A DNA stretch of 64,000 nt, taken from contig JAWHQI010001223.1 in NCBI GenBank assembly GCA_033032865.1, forward strand, positions 36,752-100,751, in the 5' to 3' direction. The notes beneath the pieces were generated by a model, which searched no databases, was not told where the DNA came from, and worked only from the letters and a program-made list of their open reading frames with translations. Below, one piece after another: positions 42,459 to 53,760 of this stretch (its first letter is position 1; each line of letters opens with the position of its first letter). The position numbers and the translations under genes were made by a program. The stretch is from Dactylorhiza incarnata (lineage: Eukaryota > Streptophyta > Magnoliopsida > Asparagales > Orchidaceae).

Positions 42459-44134
42459 TATTGGGAAAAACTACTTCGATTAAACTTAACAAATTATCTA
42501 AAAGGTGATTTTATCCCTTAGGTTGAATTACTCATTGTATAGTGAGGGTAATCTGGTCATTAGATGTCTTAGGATGTCACACTCAACCTAGGGTGTCAAG
42601 ACCATATCAACAGAAGCACAATTTGTACAAAGTTAACTATTGCGTCGAATGGAAATCGACGCAACATCGAGTTATTGTCGACGCAACTCTGACAAGAAGT
42701 CCAAGCAACTCACTCCTTCTGTCGGAGTAGATCAAGTCGACGCTACGTCAAAAAGATATCGACATAGAAACCATGGACTTGTCGAAGTACCTAGAGCAGT
42801 CAACGCAACTTCTACTTCAACTCATCGCAGAAGAAATAATTTGTTGAAGCCATCTGAAGTCGACGCAACGTCAACTATCATTCGATGCAGATGATGAAGT
42901 TCAGAGTTAAGCTTTCAACTCGACGGTTACGTTGATAAGATATCGACGCAATGTCGACAAGTAGACTTGAATCAGAGCAAGAATGAATTCGAAGCTGCTC
43001 CTACAAGGAATCGAAGGTGCATCGATAAGAGAGGAAGAGAACTCGACGCTACGTCGAATACATTCTGAAAAGGAAATCTTTTCAGCTGTCATTTTGGACC
43101 CTCCCTCATGGCCCACAATACTGAAGACCATTCTCCAACGGCTCATTAATTGCCTCAAATAGAAAGAAGAATTAAAGGAGGATAGAAAAACCTTCTTGGA
43201 AACAAGCCTACAGTTGGTGGATGGGTCGTGAATTAAAGAAGGAAAGGAAGAGAAATTGTCCAGTGCAAAATACCTTTTCAGGACCTACCAGAAAGGTAAT
43301 TAATTCAAATTAAAGAAGGACAATAAATGGGAGAAGCAGAAAGAGAAACTCAGAGCATTCATCACAATCGGCAAAACTTTTTCAATTAGGGCTTCCTCCT
43401 GGAACCCTAATAGAGAAAACAGAGTGAAGAAACAAGAACTGCTCTCCCTCTCTTAGAATAGAACAACATAAGGCTGCTCATCATCAATATCATATAACAG
43501 CCAAAAGGAAGAGAAATGATCTGACAATCATAGATCCTGCAAAACATCACAATCATAAGCAGGAGTTCGTCATCAGCAGATCCAGTGAAAGAATATAGAA
43601 GTTGTTCTTGATACAAGCTTCATAAGAATTCTGAAAACAGAATTCTTCTTCCTCCCTCTTCTTATTTATCCTTCTCATTCCCAACTGTAAAAGAGTTTTG
43701 AGAATCCCTCATCCAAAGGATTCAGCGGTTCAAGATCTAATTATCAAAAGATCTGGTTGGTTCAAGATCTCCTTATCAAAAGATCTGGTTGGTTCATGAC
43801 CTCCTTATCAAAAGATCAGTAGTTCTAAGAGTCTCCTTATTAAAATACTCAGGCACATGTGGTGCATTCCTACCAGGTGGTAGAAGAGAGGACTACACAC
43901 ATTTTGGGGAACCTCTATAAAATCTTTGTGTCTTCTGGTTTGTGAAATTTCTGTGCTATCCATATCTTTTACTATTTTCCTGCTTTACATTTCAGCACTT
44001 GTTTTATTCTGTGCGAGGAATTGTTGAGCATAATACATAGTATTTTATTGTGTTAGCACAAATAGAATAGAAACATTTTTTAATCTCTATTCACCCCCCC
44101 TAGAGTATTCTCAGAGGCACACTGTGCACTTTCA
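42459..44134 (+). repeat. 5' LTR of the plus SIRE-like element
   Basis: 1,676 bp ending CTGTGCACTTTCA. It starts TATTGGGAAAAAC where the other LTRs of the family start TGTTGGG, so the terminal TG has become TA. TCGACGCAAC/GCGTCGA inverted words fill 42640-43120. Degenerate tandem copies of GGTTCAAGATCTCCTTATC lie at 43727-43850. TATAAAA is at 43916-43922. Confidence 0.9.
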
Positions 44135-44136
44135 AT

Positions 44137-44148
44137 TGGTATCAGAGG
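44137..44148 (+). promoter_or_regulatory. Primer-binding site of the SIRE-like element
   Basis: TGGTATCAGAGG begins two bases after the LTR. It matches initiator Met tRNA complement except for the last base. Confidence 0.85.
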
Positions 44149-44234
44149 GAGGTTAATCATTAAAAGGTTAACACCTTGATCAAAAAGACCTCCTACACTT
44201 ATTTCTTTATTACAAATATATTTCATAAAGAAAA

Positions 44235-46250
44235 ATGAGTTCTAAGGATTATGCTTCTACAAGACCTCCAGTGTGTAATTTGAATAAGTTTACACTCTGG
44301 AAGGCCAGAATAAAACTTTATATGAACTCTATTGATGAGGAAATTTTCAATGTCATCCTCATAGGTCCCCCAGTCCCAATAAGGAAAGACACTAGTATAA
44401 AGATCATACAAACTTCAGTCCCCAGAGAAGAATGGACTGATGATGAGAAGAAGGTCAAGGCATGTGATGCCAAGGCCATGAACATACTGGTCTCAACCAT
44501 GTTTGATGACGTATTCCAGAAAGTTGCTGATTGCAACTCTGCAAAAGAGATCTGGGAATCTCTCTCCAAACTTGTAGAAGGAAGCTCTAATGAGAGAAAA
44601 GACAAAAAGGTACTTCTCATATCTCAATATGAGAATTTCAAGAAAAAGGTTGATGAAAGCATAACAGAAATGTATGACAGATTCAGTCTTATCATAAATG
44701 AGCTGAGAGGGCTTGACAATGAAATTTCTCTGACAGAAATTAATGACAAGCTCCTCATGTGCTTCCCAAGCACATGGGACTCTAGAATCTGCGCCATTAG
44801 AGATTCTAGATGCCTTAGAGAGATATCAACTGATGCCCTCCTGGTAAAGCTCAAGTCCTATGAGCTTCTACTAAAAAGCAGGCTGAGGCAGAAGCCTAAG
44901 AAAGGACACCAACTCCTAAAGAAAGGACTCTTGCATTAAAGATTGCAGAAGCAGATTCCTCCACCACTGAAGAAGAAATGTTTAATTTCTTAGCTAAGAG
45001 ATTCAAAAAGTGGGTCAGGACAGAAGATTACAGAAGGAAAGAGAAGAGCTCAAGCAAGCCAAGGTATGATAAAACTCCTAAACAGGAGATTATTTGTTTT
45101 TCCTACAGAAAGCCAGGACATATTTCTACTGAATGTACTGAGGAAGAAAAGAACAAGAAAAACAAGCAGAGGAAGGAGCACAAAAAGAAATCCTTTATGA
45201 GAAAGGATACGAATGAAGGGAAAGGTTTCATAGCTGAAACTTTGAGTGATTCAGGCACTAAATCAAGCTCCTTCTTGTCTGATGATGAAGATGATGAACC
45301 AGAAGAAGCCTGTCTAATGGCCCTGGAAGATTCCTCTACAGAAAATGAGGTAACAATCTTTGATGACTTTGACTTTTCATCAAGTGATTTTAAGATTTGT
45401 TTTGAAGATTTCTGCCAAGACTTTATTAACAACCAAAAGGAACTTAAAACAATCAGAGCAGAACTAGAAGAACTTAGGACAAATAATCAATTCTCAGTTA
45501 ACTACAATATGAGAGGTGAACTGCTTAGGAAATAAAAAGAAATATACTTATTAGATATTGAAAACTCAGACTTAAAGAAAGAACTCACAAAGGCAAAAGC
45601 CTTTGAGGACTCCTTAAATGGAAGGAGTCAAAAGATTAAAGATATCTCACAAAATCTCTTCAAGAGATTTGATCATCTTGATCAGGAATCACAACCATCC
45701 ACTAGCACCCTAATAAACCATACACATGTTTGGGAAAAAATCTGTGGCATCATTTAGGTCTAGATCGACCTAATAATATTTTAGAATCATGTGAAGATCA
45801 TAATAATAATAATAATAACCCTAATAAACTCACCATATTTAATAGGGTAAACATTAGTGATCAACCAGGAAACTTAGGCAAACATCCCATGGAAAAATCA
45901 AATGAAAAACTTAATGATAAGAATCATACGTCGAATAGAACTCAACACAATTTTAAGAATGCGTCGAATGCAACTCGACGGATTCCAGCATATGTGTCGA
46001 CATCATTTCGAAGCAACTATGAGGGTGCGTCGATAAGATATCGACGCAACCAATATCATGCCTCAAATGACTATCGACGGGACTATGCAGGTACGTCGAA
46101 TTTCACTCGACGCAACTCTAAAAATGCGTCAATTTCTTCTCGACGCATATTTTCTGCACAAATTACCAAACATCAAAACATCTTTTTACCTTTATTCCTA
46201 GATGTTTTTGCTGCTCTAAACTAGGAAATATTGCCAAATATTGCTGGCAT
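44235..46250 (+). pseudogene. SIRE-like gag, broken
   Basis: ATG 44235 (MSSKDYASTRPPVCN) opens 234 codons of a copia Gag capsid region (AKEIWESLSKLVEGS; YENFKKKVDESITEMYDRF). A frameshift near 44910 moves the reading to 44978-45535, with a first zinc knuckle CFSYRKPGHISTEC (second Cys replaced by Tyr), an acidic stretch and a coiled-coil-like tail. Further shifts lead to 45730-46224 with an Asn-rich run, an 11-residue repeat and then, in another frame at 46203-46244, a second knuckle CFCCSKLGNIAKYC (His replaced by Asn). Gag would build the particle; this copy cannot. Confidence 0.85.
45955..46155 (+). repeat. 33-bp (11-codon) repeat inside gag, sharing a motif with the LTR
   Basis: Six degenerate units encode words such as ASNATRRIPAY, ASIRYRRNQYH, ASNDYRRDYAG and TSNFTRRNSKN. 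At DNA level each is built on GCGTCGA-N(6-9)-TCGACGCAAC. One unit, CGTCGATAAGATATCGACG (from about 46028), recurs in the LTR (42930 with one change). Confidence 0.8.
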
Positions 46251-46376
46251 AATAATGCAGCACTTCTTCACCTAAGAGGGAACAATGGAAGACCATCTCA
46301 ATCTTTCATATCCTCATATGATGACAGAAGAAAGAGACCCCAGAAGGTGAGGGTCTATACTAATATTTAAATTAAT

Positions 46377-46577
46377 GTGCAGAAGGGTGACTGTTCAACC
46401 ACAAATCAGCAGTGGTATTTGGACAGTGGTTGCTCCATGCATATGACAGGAGAAAAAGAACTGCTGGAGAATTTCAAGGCCAAGGAAGGGACTAAGGTAA
46501 TTTTTGGGAATTCCCATTCTGGTCAAACCAGAGGATATGGTTGGTTAGGATTGGGGAAATCTCCTTTTCTAAAGTAG
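46377..46577 (+). pseudogene. SIRE-like aspartic protease region
   Basis: WYLDSGCSMHMTGEKELLEN holds the catalytic Asp-Ser-Gly in the form typical of SIRE elements. A frameshift near 46550 separates it from the following integrase part. Confidence 0.85.
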
Positions 46578-47410
46578 CTTATGTTGAAGGACTTCAACAT
46601 AATTTGATTAGCATTAGCCAGCTTTGTGATGGTGATTACAAAGTTGTATTCACCAAATCTCAGTGTCATATAGTCAGTTCTAAGACTGATCAAATAGTAT
46701 TGACTGGTCTCAGAAAGGGTAAGGTCTATGTTGTAGATTTTGAGTACACAAAGCCTGAGATCTGCTTATTCAATTCCCAATTAGAAAATAGTGAGCTGTG
46801 GCATAGGAGACTTAGTCATCTTAACTTTAAGACCATTGCCAAACTCTCCAAACTTAACCTAGTTAGGGGTTTACCAACTGGTAAATTCAAAAAGGACCAT
46901 CCTTGTAGAGCCTGCCAGCTAGGAAAGAAGATCAAAGCATCATTCAAACCAATTGGTAAGAATGATTCCCCTAGAATCCTTTTCCTATTGCACTTGGATC
47001 TATTGGTCCCATCTCCACTCAAAGCTTAGCAGGTAAGTCTTACACACTAGTCATTGTGGATGATTTTTTTAGATTCAGCTGGGTGTTCTTTCTGAAAGCA
47101 AAGTCAGACACTTTCAAGATCCTCTCAAGATTCATTAGACAGATTCAATCTAAATTCAACACCCAGGTTGCTGTGATCAGAAGTGATCATAGCACTGAGT
47201 TTGAAAATCAGTTAATGTGTAGATTCTGTGAGGATGAAGGGATTAGACAATGCTTTTCAGCTTCTACAACCCCCCAACAAAATGGGGTGGCTGAAAGGAA
47301 AAATAGAAGTCGAATTGAATCTGGTAGGGACATTATTAACTGAATCTAACTTGCCAAAGTCCTTTTGGGCTGAGGCAGTGAATACAAGCCAAATATGTTC
47401 TGAACAGAAG
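46541..47410 (+). pseudogene. SIRE-like pre-integrase and integrase
   Basis: LWHRRLSHLNFKTIAKLSK and the paired cysteines of HPCRACQLGKKIKASFKP form the pre-integrase and zinc-binding part. After a break near 47020 come MDDFFRFSWVFFLKAKSD (first Asp), RSDHSTEFEN (second Asp; Ser stands where Gly is usual) and TPQQNGVAERKNR (catalytic Glu). A further shift follows near 47330. All three acidic residues are present but in separate frames. Confidence 0.85.
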
Positions 47411-48110
47411 TCTCATTCACAAGACTAAGTTAAAGACTCCCTATGAGTTATTGAAGGGAAAGACACCCATAGTCACTTACTTTAGAATTTTTGGGTGTAC
47501 CTGTTTTATCCTCAATAATGGGAAAAGTCATCTTGCCAAATTTGACAAGTAGCCTGATGATGGGATATTCTTCATCAAGCAAGGCCTGTAGATGATATAA
47601 TAAAGCTCTCTCAAAATTGAGGAGTCTGTGCATATGGTCTTTGATGAAACTAACATGTTTAAAAAGGGGAAGGAAACTTCTACCGTCACTATTCTACAGG
47701 AAGAAGACCAGCTAGCAGAACAAGTTGAAAGGATTAACATAGTGGACCATCCATCTGTGTGTCAGGAAAAAGGAAAACAGGAGAGTGACACTGACTGAGG
47801 TGAAGATTCTGCAGTAGATGAAGGGGAAATAACAGCACCTGGGCTACCAACCACAGACTTCATCCCAGTAAATGAAGACCACTGTCACTGAGTAAGTGAT
47901 ACCTCAGGAAGAAGAGAATCTCCTAGATCACTCCACAAGATCCAGGATGACTCAAAAGATCATCCTCCAACTCAAGTAATAGGAGACTTGACAGCTGAAT
48001 TCAAGACAAGGAGACAACTCACAAGTGAGACAATGCTGCAATATTTCCTATCACAATATGAACCCAAGCAGTTTGAAGAAGCAGACAGTGACCCTCACTG
48101 ATATCTGTTA
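47411..48110 (+). pseudogene. Linker between integrase and reverse transcriptase
   Basis: Low-conservation Ser/Glu-rich linker, recognisable by its place and by short matches such as TTSTVTILQEEDQ-type codons, with several stops. Nothing else is seen in this stretch. Confidence 0.55.
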
Positions 48111-49589
48111 TGCAAGAGGAACTGACATAGTTTGAAAGGAACAAGGTCTGGACATTGGTTGAAAGACCAAAGAATTACCCAGTTATTGGCACCAAGTGGG
48201 TGTTCAAAAACAAAATGGACTCAAAAGGAGTCATAATCAGGAATAATGCTAGACTTGTGGCCCAAGGGTACATGCAAGAGGAAGGAATTGACTTTAACTA
48301 GACATTTGCTCCAGTGGCAAAGCTGGAGGCAATCAGAATGTTCCTAGCATATGCTGCCCACATGAAGATCAAAGTATACCAGATGGATGTAAAGAGTGCA
48401 TTTCTCAATGGAAAACTTCAAGAAGAGGTGTATATGGAGCAGCCACCAGGTTTTGTCAATCGAACTTTTCCTTCTTGTGTGTATAGACTAGATAAAGCAC
48501 TATATGGTCTCAAGCAAGCTCCAAGAGCTTGGTATGAGACATTTTCCACTTTTCTCCTAGAACACAACTTTGAAAGAGGAAAGGTGGATAAAAACCTTTT
48601 CACAAGAGCACATACAAATCAGCTACTACTTGTACAAATATATGTAGATGACATCATATTTGGATCTACTGATCAATCTCTCTAGAAAAGGTTTGCCTAC
48701 CTAATGCAGTCTAGATTTGAAATGAGTAGCATGGGGGAATTATCCTATTTTCTTGGTCTTCAAGTGAGACAAAATACAGATGGCATTTTCATATCCAAAT
48801 CCAAATATACCAGAGAAACTCATCAAGAGATTTGGGATGGAAAATGACTCTATCATGAAAACACCCATGGCTACCAATGTTGTTTTGGATAGAGATGAAA
48901 AAGGTATGTCCTTTGATCAAAAGACTTATAGAGCAGCCATTGGATCTCTTCTCTACCTAACAGCTAGCAGACCTGATATTATGTTTGCTACATGTATCTG
49001 TGCAAGATTTCAGGTTGATCCAAAGGAATCCCACATGAGTTCTGTCAAAAGAATTCTTAGATATCTGAAGGGTACTCCTGAGCTTGGTTTATGGTATCTA
49101 GCTGAATCTGGATTTGAATTGGTTGGTTATTCAGATGCATACTATGCTGGATGCAGGCTAGATAGAAAAAGCACTTTAGGAACATGTCAGTTTCTGGGTG
49201 CTAGATTGATCTCATGGTTTAGCAAGAAGCAAACCACAGTCTCCACTTCAACAACTGAAGCTGAGTATATAGCTGCAGGAAGCTGCTGTTCACAAATTTT
49301 GTGGATGCAAAATCAGTTGTTGGATTACAACTTTTCCCTTGACAATTCCACAATTTACTGTGATAGCTCTAGTGCTATTTCAATTGCTTCCAATCCTGTT
49401 CTTTACAGTAAAACTAAGCATATAGAGATAAGGCACCACTTTCTCAGAGATAATGTAGAGAAGGGTAAGATCAACCTTCAATACATATCTACTGACATTC
49501 AAAGGGCTGGCATCTTCACTAAGCCTCTTGATGAAAGTAAGCACAAGTTCTTCATCAATGCACTAGGTATGCTTGATGGAGCATTGTAG
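48111..49589 (+). pseudogene. SIRE-like reverse transcriptase and RNase H
   Basis: KNKMDSKGVIIRNNARLVAQ, then FAPVAKLEAIRMF, VKSAFLNGKLQEEVYMEQPP, YGLKQAPRAWYE and the intact catalytic YVDD (in QIYVDDIIFGS, about 48638-48670). TAG at 48299-48301 and near 48684, and a frameshift near 48800, break it. From 48780 to 49589 a 269-codon frame covers the end of reverse transcriptase and RNase H (TTEAEYIAAGSCC; KTKHIEIRHHFLRD). This is the longest intact stretch of the element. Confidence 0.9.
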
Positions 49590-50087
49590 GTCACACCTAT
49601 TATGTATAAAGACTTATTTTCTATAGAAAATTATTGCTGGAAAAAATAGCAAGGATTTTAAAGAAAATCATAATTGTCTAATCAGAGCTGCGTCGAATTC
49701 AAATCGACGTACCGTCGACTTCTACTTGACGTCAGCTTCGAGAGCATCTTGGGAAGGATCATGTGAATAACACTCGACGTAACGTTAAATACTTATCGAC
49801 GCTCATGTCAACATCATCATTGATAATTATATTTTGAAGCCACGTCGACTGCAACTCAACGCTTCGTCGATTTGACAGGTCGCGCGCAATGACATGTTTT
49901 GGCACGCTGAATTTCGCTCAATTTGACATTTCTTTGAATAAAACCCTAAGTTACGACGATTCCTCTACTCAAAGCAACTTATGCGTATACTTCTATTGTG
50001 TTATTTGAATTTTCTCCCTCTTGCTCTCCCCATCTTCCCTTTCTTCATCTCTTTCTTCATTTTTGTGCAGGTAGTCGCAGCACAGCA
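49590..50087 (+). other. Region after pol with CGTCGA-type words
   Basis: GCGTCGAATTCAAATCGACG (49690-49709), ACCGTCGAC and similar inverted words recur at 49690-49870, the same family as in the LTR and gag. TTTTTGTGCAG at about 50061-50071 could be the acceptor for a spliced message of the following ORF. Confidence 0.5.
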
Positions 50088-50281
50088 ATGGCATCTCTTC
50101 AAGACGTTGCCGACGCAGTTGATCAAGCCATGGAAACTCTTCTCTCACAGTTCAGCTCTCTATATCTGGAATTCTCAAAGGGTTGCTATCGCAAGCTCTG
50201 CGCCTAACACAAAAGATTGAAAGACCTTAACTCTGAAATCAAGGCTCTTGACACAGAGATCAGATCGTCGGTTGTGCCTGC
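50088..50281 (+). pseudogene. Post-pol ORF (ORF3) start, cut by the Athila-like insertion
   Basis: ATG 50088 opens MASLQDVADAVDQAMETLLS. There is a stop at 50205-50207, then helix-like codons (LNSEIKALDTEI). At 50281 the Athila-like LTR begins. The C-terminal part continues after 60989. A helical, coiled-coil-prone start and no signal peptide argue against a classic envelope protein. Confidence 0.5.
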
Positions 50282-52036
50282 TGATAAGTAGTATTTTTAT
50301 AACTTTTTAATAGAAAATATTGTAAATATTTAATATGAATTTTCTATTTTATGTCAAATTTAGGTTATAAGTAGTTCTTTTTGTAATTTTTATTCTAACT
50401 TAGCTTAATTTCGATATTTGCAGATTTTTGGGACAAATCGGGAAAAATGACAAGTCACGCCCTCGGTCACGCCCGTGACCAAGGGCGTGTAACCTGAAGA
50501 TCAGTCCAGAATCGATGCCGCGCTGTTTGAAACAGTCCACACCAAGTCACGCCCCAGGTCACGCCCGTGACCCAAAGTCACGCCCGTGACCGGGAGCGTG
50601 TAATCTTAGAGTCTTCCACGTGGAGCCGCCGTCGAGACGTGGAGTTGCGGTCGAGAAGTCAACCTAAGTCACGCCCGTGACCCACATGTCACGGCCGTGA
50701 CTTTCCGACGTGATCCCTGCCCTGCCGCCGCGCCGAATCGAGCCCACACCGCATTTAATGAAGCCGTCCAAAGTCACGGCCGTGACCCGACATGTCACGC
50801 CCGTGACATGTCACTTTTTCGCCGCGCCGTCCAGAAAGCCCACGCCGCTGCCGGATCCAATGTTACAATGATTACACGCCCTTGGACACGCCCGTGACCG
50901 AGGGCGTGTAACTTGAAAATTTTGCCTATAAATTCAGAGGCTCTCCTTGAGTCCAGGGTTCAGAATTTTGGAGTGGGGGAGGTGCTGCTAGAGCCATTCT
51001 TGAGTATTTTTCTCTTTTCATGTTCATGTTCATGTCTCTTTACTTTCATGCTCTCTTCCTTTCTAATGCAATGTATTATTTTTCCTTCAATGCAATAGTT
51101 TAGTTTAAGCTTGTAATCTTGTTCTTCCTAGCTTGCAATTCCTCTCTTAAGTCTTGTAATAGTTTTCATTAAAATAAAAATAGTTTGTTCTCTTTCTTTT
51201 TGTCTCCTCCTTACTTAGTTAAATTTTTCTTAATATGCATTTTTATCTTTCTTTCTCTCCCCCCCTCCACCATGAATAACTAATCCTCATTAGTACTCGA
51301 TCAAAATGATCCGAGGATGAGTAGACAAGTTATGATTTTTCTAAAGTTTTTCTTTTTCCGTTTTATAAACACTTGAATTACCCTTGATTTTTAATTAGTG
51401 AGGCCATATTTTCGATATATGGTTTTCGCTTATGTTTTCATACTTAGTTAGCCGAGAGGCTCAAAGTATGAATCGATCACTCAAGGGTAAAGAGAGTTGC
51501 ACGCACCCCTCGAGAGAGGATGACGTAAATCTCCTGGATTGGAGTCAAATCCAATAGTGGGGTTCACTTCGTAAGCAAGTTTTTAGGTAATCGATTATAG
51601 GACGAGAGTCCCGTTGATTTTTCCTAAACTTAGTTGGGCATTAACCTCGAGAGAGGCATGTTCGAGCTTCGGGAACCTCCACGGTCAAGTAGTTCAATTT
51701 AAACGGAATTAGATTTAATCTCTTTTTCACTTGTCTTTTCTCACTCCAAGGTGACTTTTGATTGAGTACTAGCCTCTTTTATCATCATCTAAACCCTTAA
51801 TTTAGCTTGCGATTTCTCTTTTTTTTAGCTAAGAACCAAAACCCCAAAATATCATTAGATAAGATAATAGCGACTTTCCTCAAAGTAGAAGTAATCAACG
51901 CGCCCCGTGGAATACGACCTTGGTATTTCTTAATATCCTATACTATAGACGATAAGGTACACTTGCCTTTATCGGATATAGTTTCGGAGAAAATCTCAAC
52001 CCTTCACTAAATTTAAAAACCGAAAAATATATATCA
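50282..52036 (+). repeat. 5' LTR of the Athila-like element
   Basis: 1,755 bp. 50455-50910 carries about eight copies of GTCACGCCCGTGAC or GTCACGGCCGTGAC. Two are set in larger palindromes (CACGCCCT...AGGGCGTG) at about 50458-50492 and 50876-50911. TATAAATTC follows at 50927, then a leader. Confidence 0.92.
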
Positions 52037-52039
52037 AGT

Positions 52040-52060
52040 TTTTGGCGCCGTTGCCGGGGA
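52040..52060 (+). promoter_or_regulatory. Primer-binding site of the Athila-like element
   Basis: TTTTGGCGCCGTTGCCGGGG, just after the LTR. TGGCGCC-GTTGCCGGGGA is the primer-binding sequence typical of Athila/Tat elements (Asp-tRNA type). Confidence 0.88.
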
Positions 52061-52465
52061 TTTTTGCGTAGATATTTTGAAACAAGGATAACTATTAATT
52101 TTATCATGTTGTTTTTATTTTAGTTTTTCTATTTTTGAAAATCTTAAGGTGCAATTAAAATCTTGGAAAGGGACGTTTGGGGTGTCTTCCCATCTCACCT
52201 CCTAGTACCTTGCAAACCCTTCACCGGGTAGATCTTGGGAAGTCCAAGACTAACTTAATCCGCCTAAAAGAACAAAAAAAAAACATATATTCTCTCTTTT
52301 TCTTCTTCTTTCCTTCTCTTTTTTAGTGTATGACCCGTGGTAGCACTTCGATTCTTCCTTTTGATCCGGAAATCGAGCGAACCCTTTTGATGGCACCGCC
52401 GTTCTCGTGATCAAGGAAATCAAGTAGAATCCGAAGAGTCGATCGGGGACACTAACGCAGCAAAT
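52061..52465 (+). other. Leader of the Athila-like element, with a segment repeated near the 3' end
   Basis: A stretch of about 90 bp (CTTGGAAAGGGACGTTTGGG ... GGGAAGTCCAAGACT, 52163-52252) recurs at 58038-58126. The rest is AT-rich with short runs. No ORF. Confidence 0.75.
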
Positions 52466-53760
52466 ATGGATCATAATCTTAATCCTCCTAATCTTAACGA
52501 GCCAAATCCTAATGAGGACGCGCAACGGACCATGTCCTATTATGCGCGGCCGAATTTGGAAGGCACACAATCGAGTATTGTTCGCCCCACGGTGGCGAAC
52601 AATAATTTTGAGATCAAGTCCAGCATCATACAAATGGTGCAACAATCGGTGACCTTTGATGGTCAACCGGACGAGGATCCAAATTCACATATCTCTTACT
52701 TTCTTGAAATTTGCGACACTTTTAAGATCAATGGCGTCACCGATGACGCCATTCGACTACGTCTTTTTCCTTTTTCTTTGTGGTCCAAGGCCAAGCAGTG
52801 GCTGGGCTCCCTACCAAGGGGATCCATCACTACATGGGCCGAAATGGCGGAAAAATTTCTTAATAAATATTTCCCGCCTTCAAAGACCGCTAAATTGCGC
52901 ACGGATATTGCATCGTTCATGCAAATAGACTCGGAGACTCTCTATGACACATGGGAGCGCTTCAAGGAGCTTTTGCGCCGATGCCCTCACCACGCACTTG
53001 CCACTTGCAACAAGTGCAAATATTTTATAATGGCTTAAATCTCCAAACGAGGCAAATGATTGATGCGGCCGCCGGGGGACATTAAATAATAAAACCCCGA
53101 TCGCCGCTCAAGAGCTTTTCGAAGAGATGGCCACAAATGCGTACCAATGGAACATGCCCCGAGCGCGGCCTAATAAGCCGGCCGGAATTTTTGAAATAGA
53201 CGCTAACGCAAATTTGGCTTTACAAGTTGAGCGCTTAACAAAGCAAGTGGCGGAGATGTCTGCTTCCTCCGCCACTCCTCCTTGGGCTAATAATGTTTTA
53301 CTTGAAGAGCAAGTTGATTACATGGGAAATCCGTCTCGGCCTTCCTATAACCCGAACACCCGCTCCATATAATAACACCTACAATGCGGGTTATAGGAAT
53401 CATCCGAATTTCTCATGGAGCAATCAAGGAAATGCTCAGCGTCCCTTAAATTTAAAATCAACCTCCAAATCAAACTTCTTAATTTAACTCCCCCTCCAAA
53501 TTTTAATCCACCCGGTTTTCCACCGCAACAGCAAAAGCCCTCTCCGCTTGAAGAGGTTTTTTGCAAAATATGTTGCTACAAATGAAGCGAACATCCGGAA
53601 CCTCACCGGATCGATCAAAAATTTGGAGAACCAAGTGGGCCAGCTAGCAAAGATAATCTCCGAGCGACCGCAAGGAGCCCTTCCGGGAAACACGGAGCCC
53701 AACCCAAGGGAGAGCGCAAACGCGATTACACTCCGAAGCGGGAAGGAGGTGGTTTCTAAG
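52466..53760 (+). pseudogene. Athila-like gag, broken
   Basis: ATG 52466 opens 190 codons with the Athila capsid blocks FDGQPDEDPNSHISYFLEIC, FPFSLWSKAKQWLGSLP and ITTWAEMAEKFLNKYFPP. A frameshift near 53010 ends it early. The reading resumes at 53127 (MATNAYQWNMPRARP) and, after more stops near 53371, at 53548 with SIKNLENQVGQLAKI and NAITLRSGKEV, the usual end of Athila Gag. No CCHC knuckle is seen, which is normal for many Athila copies. Confidence 0.87.

Noticed and set aside
49981..50220. 79-codon frame with a hydrophobic start, possibly a signal peptide of an envelope-like protein
   Set aside because: It is out of frame with the ORF3 start at 50088, whose helical codons continue to the Athila junction. 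The hydrophobic part is a pyrimidine-rich tract before a likely acceptor.
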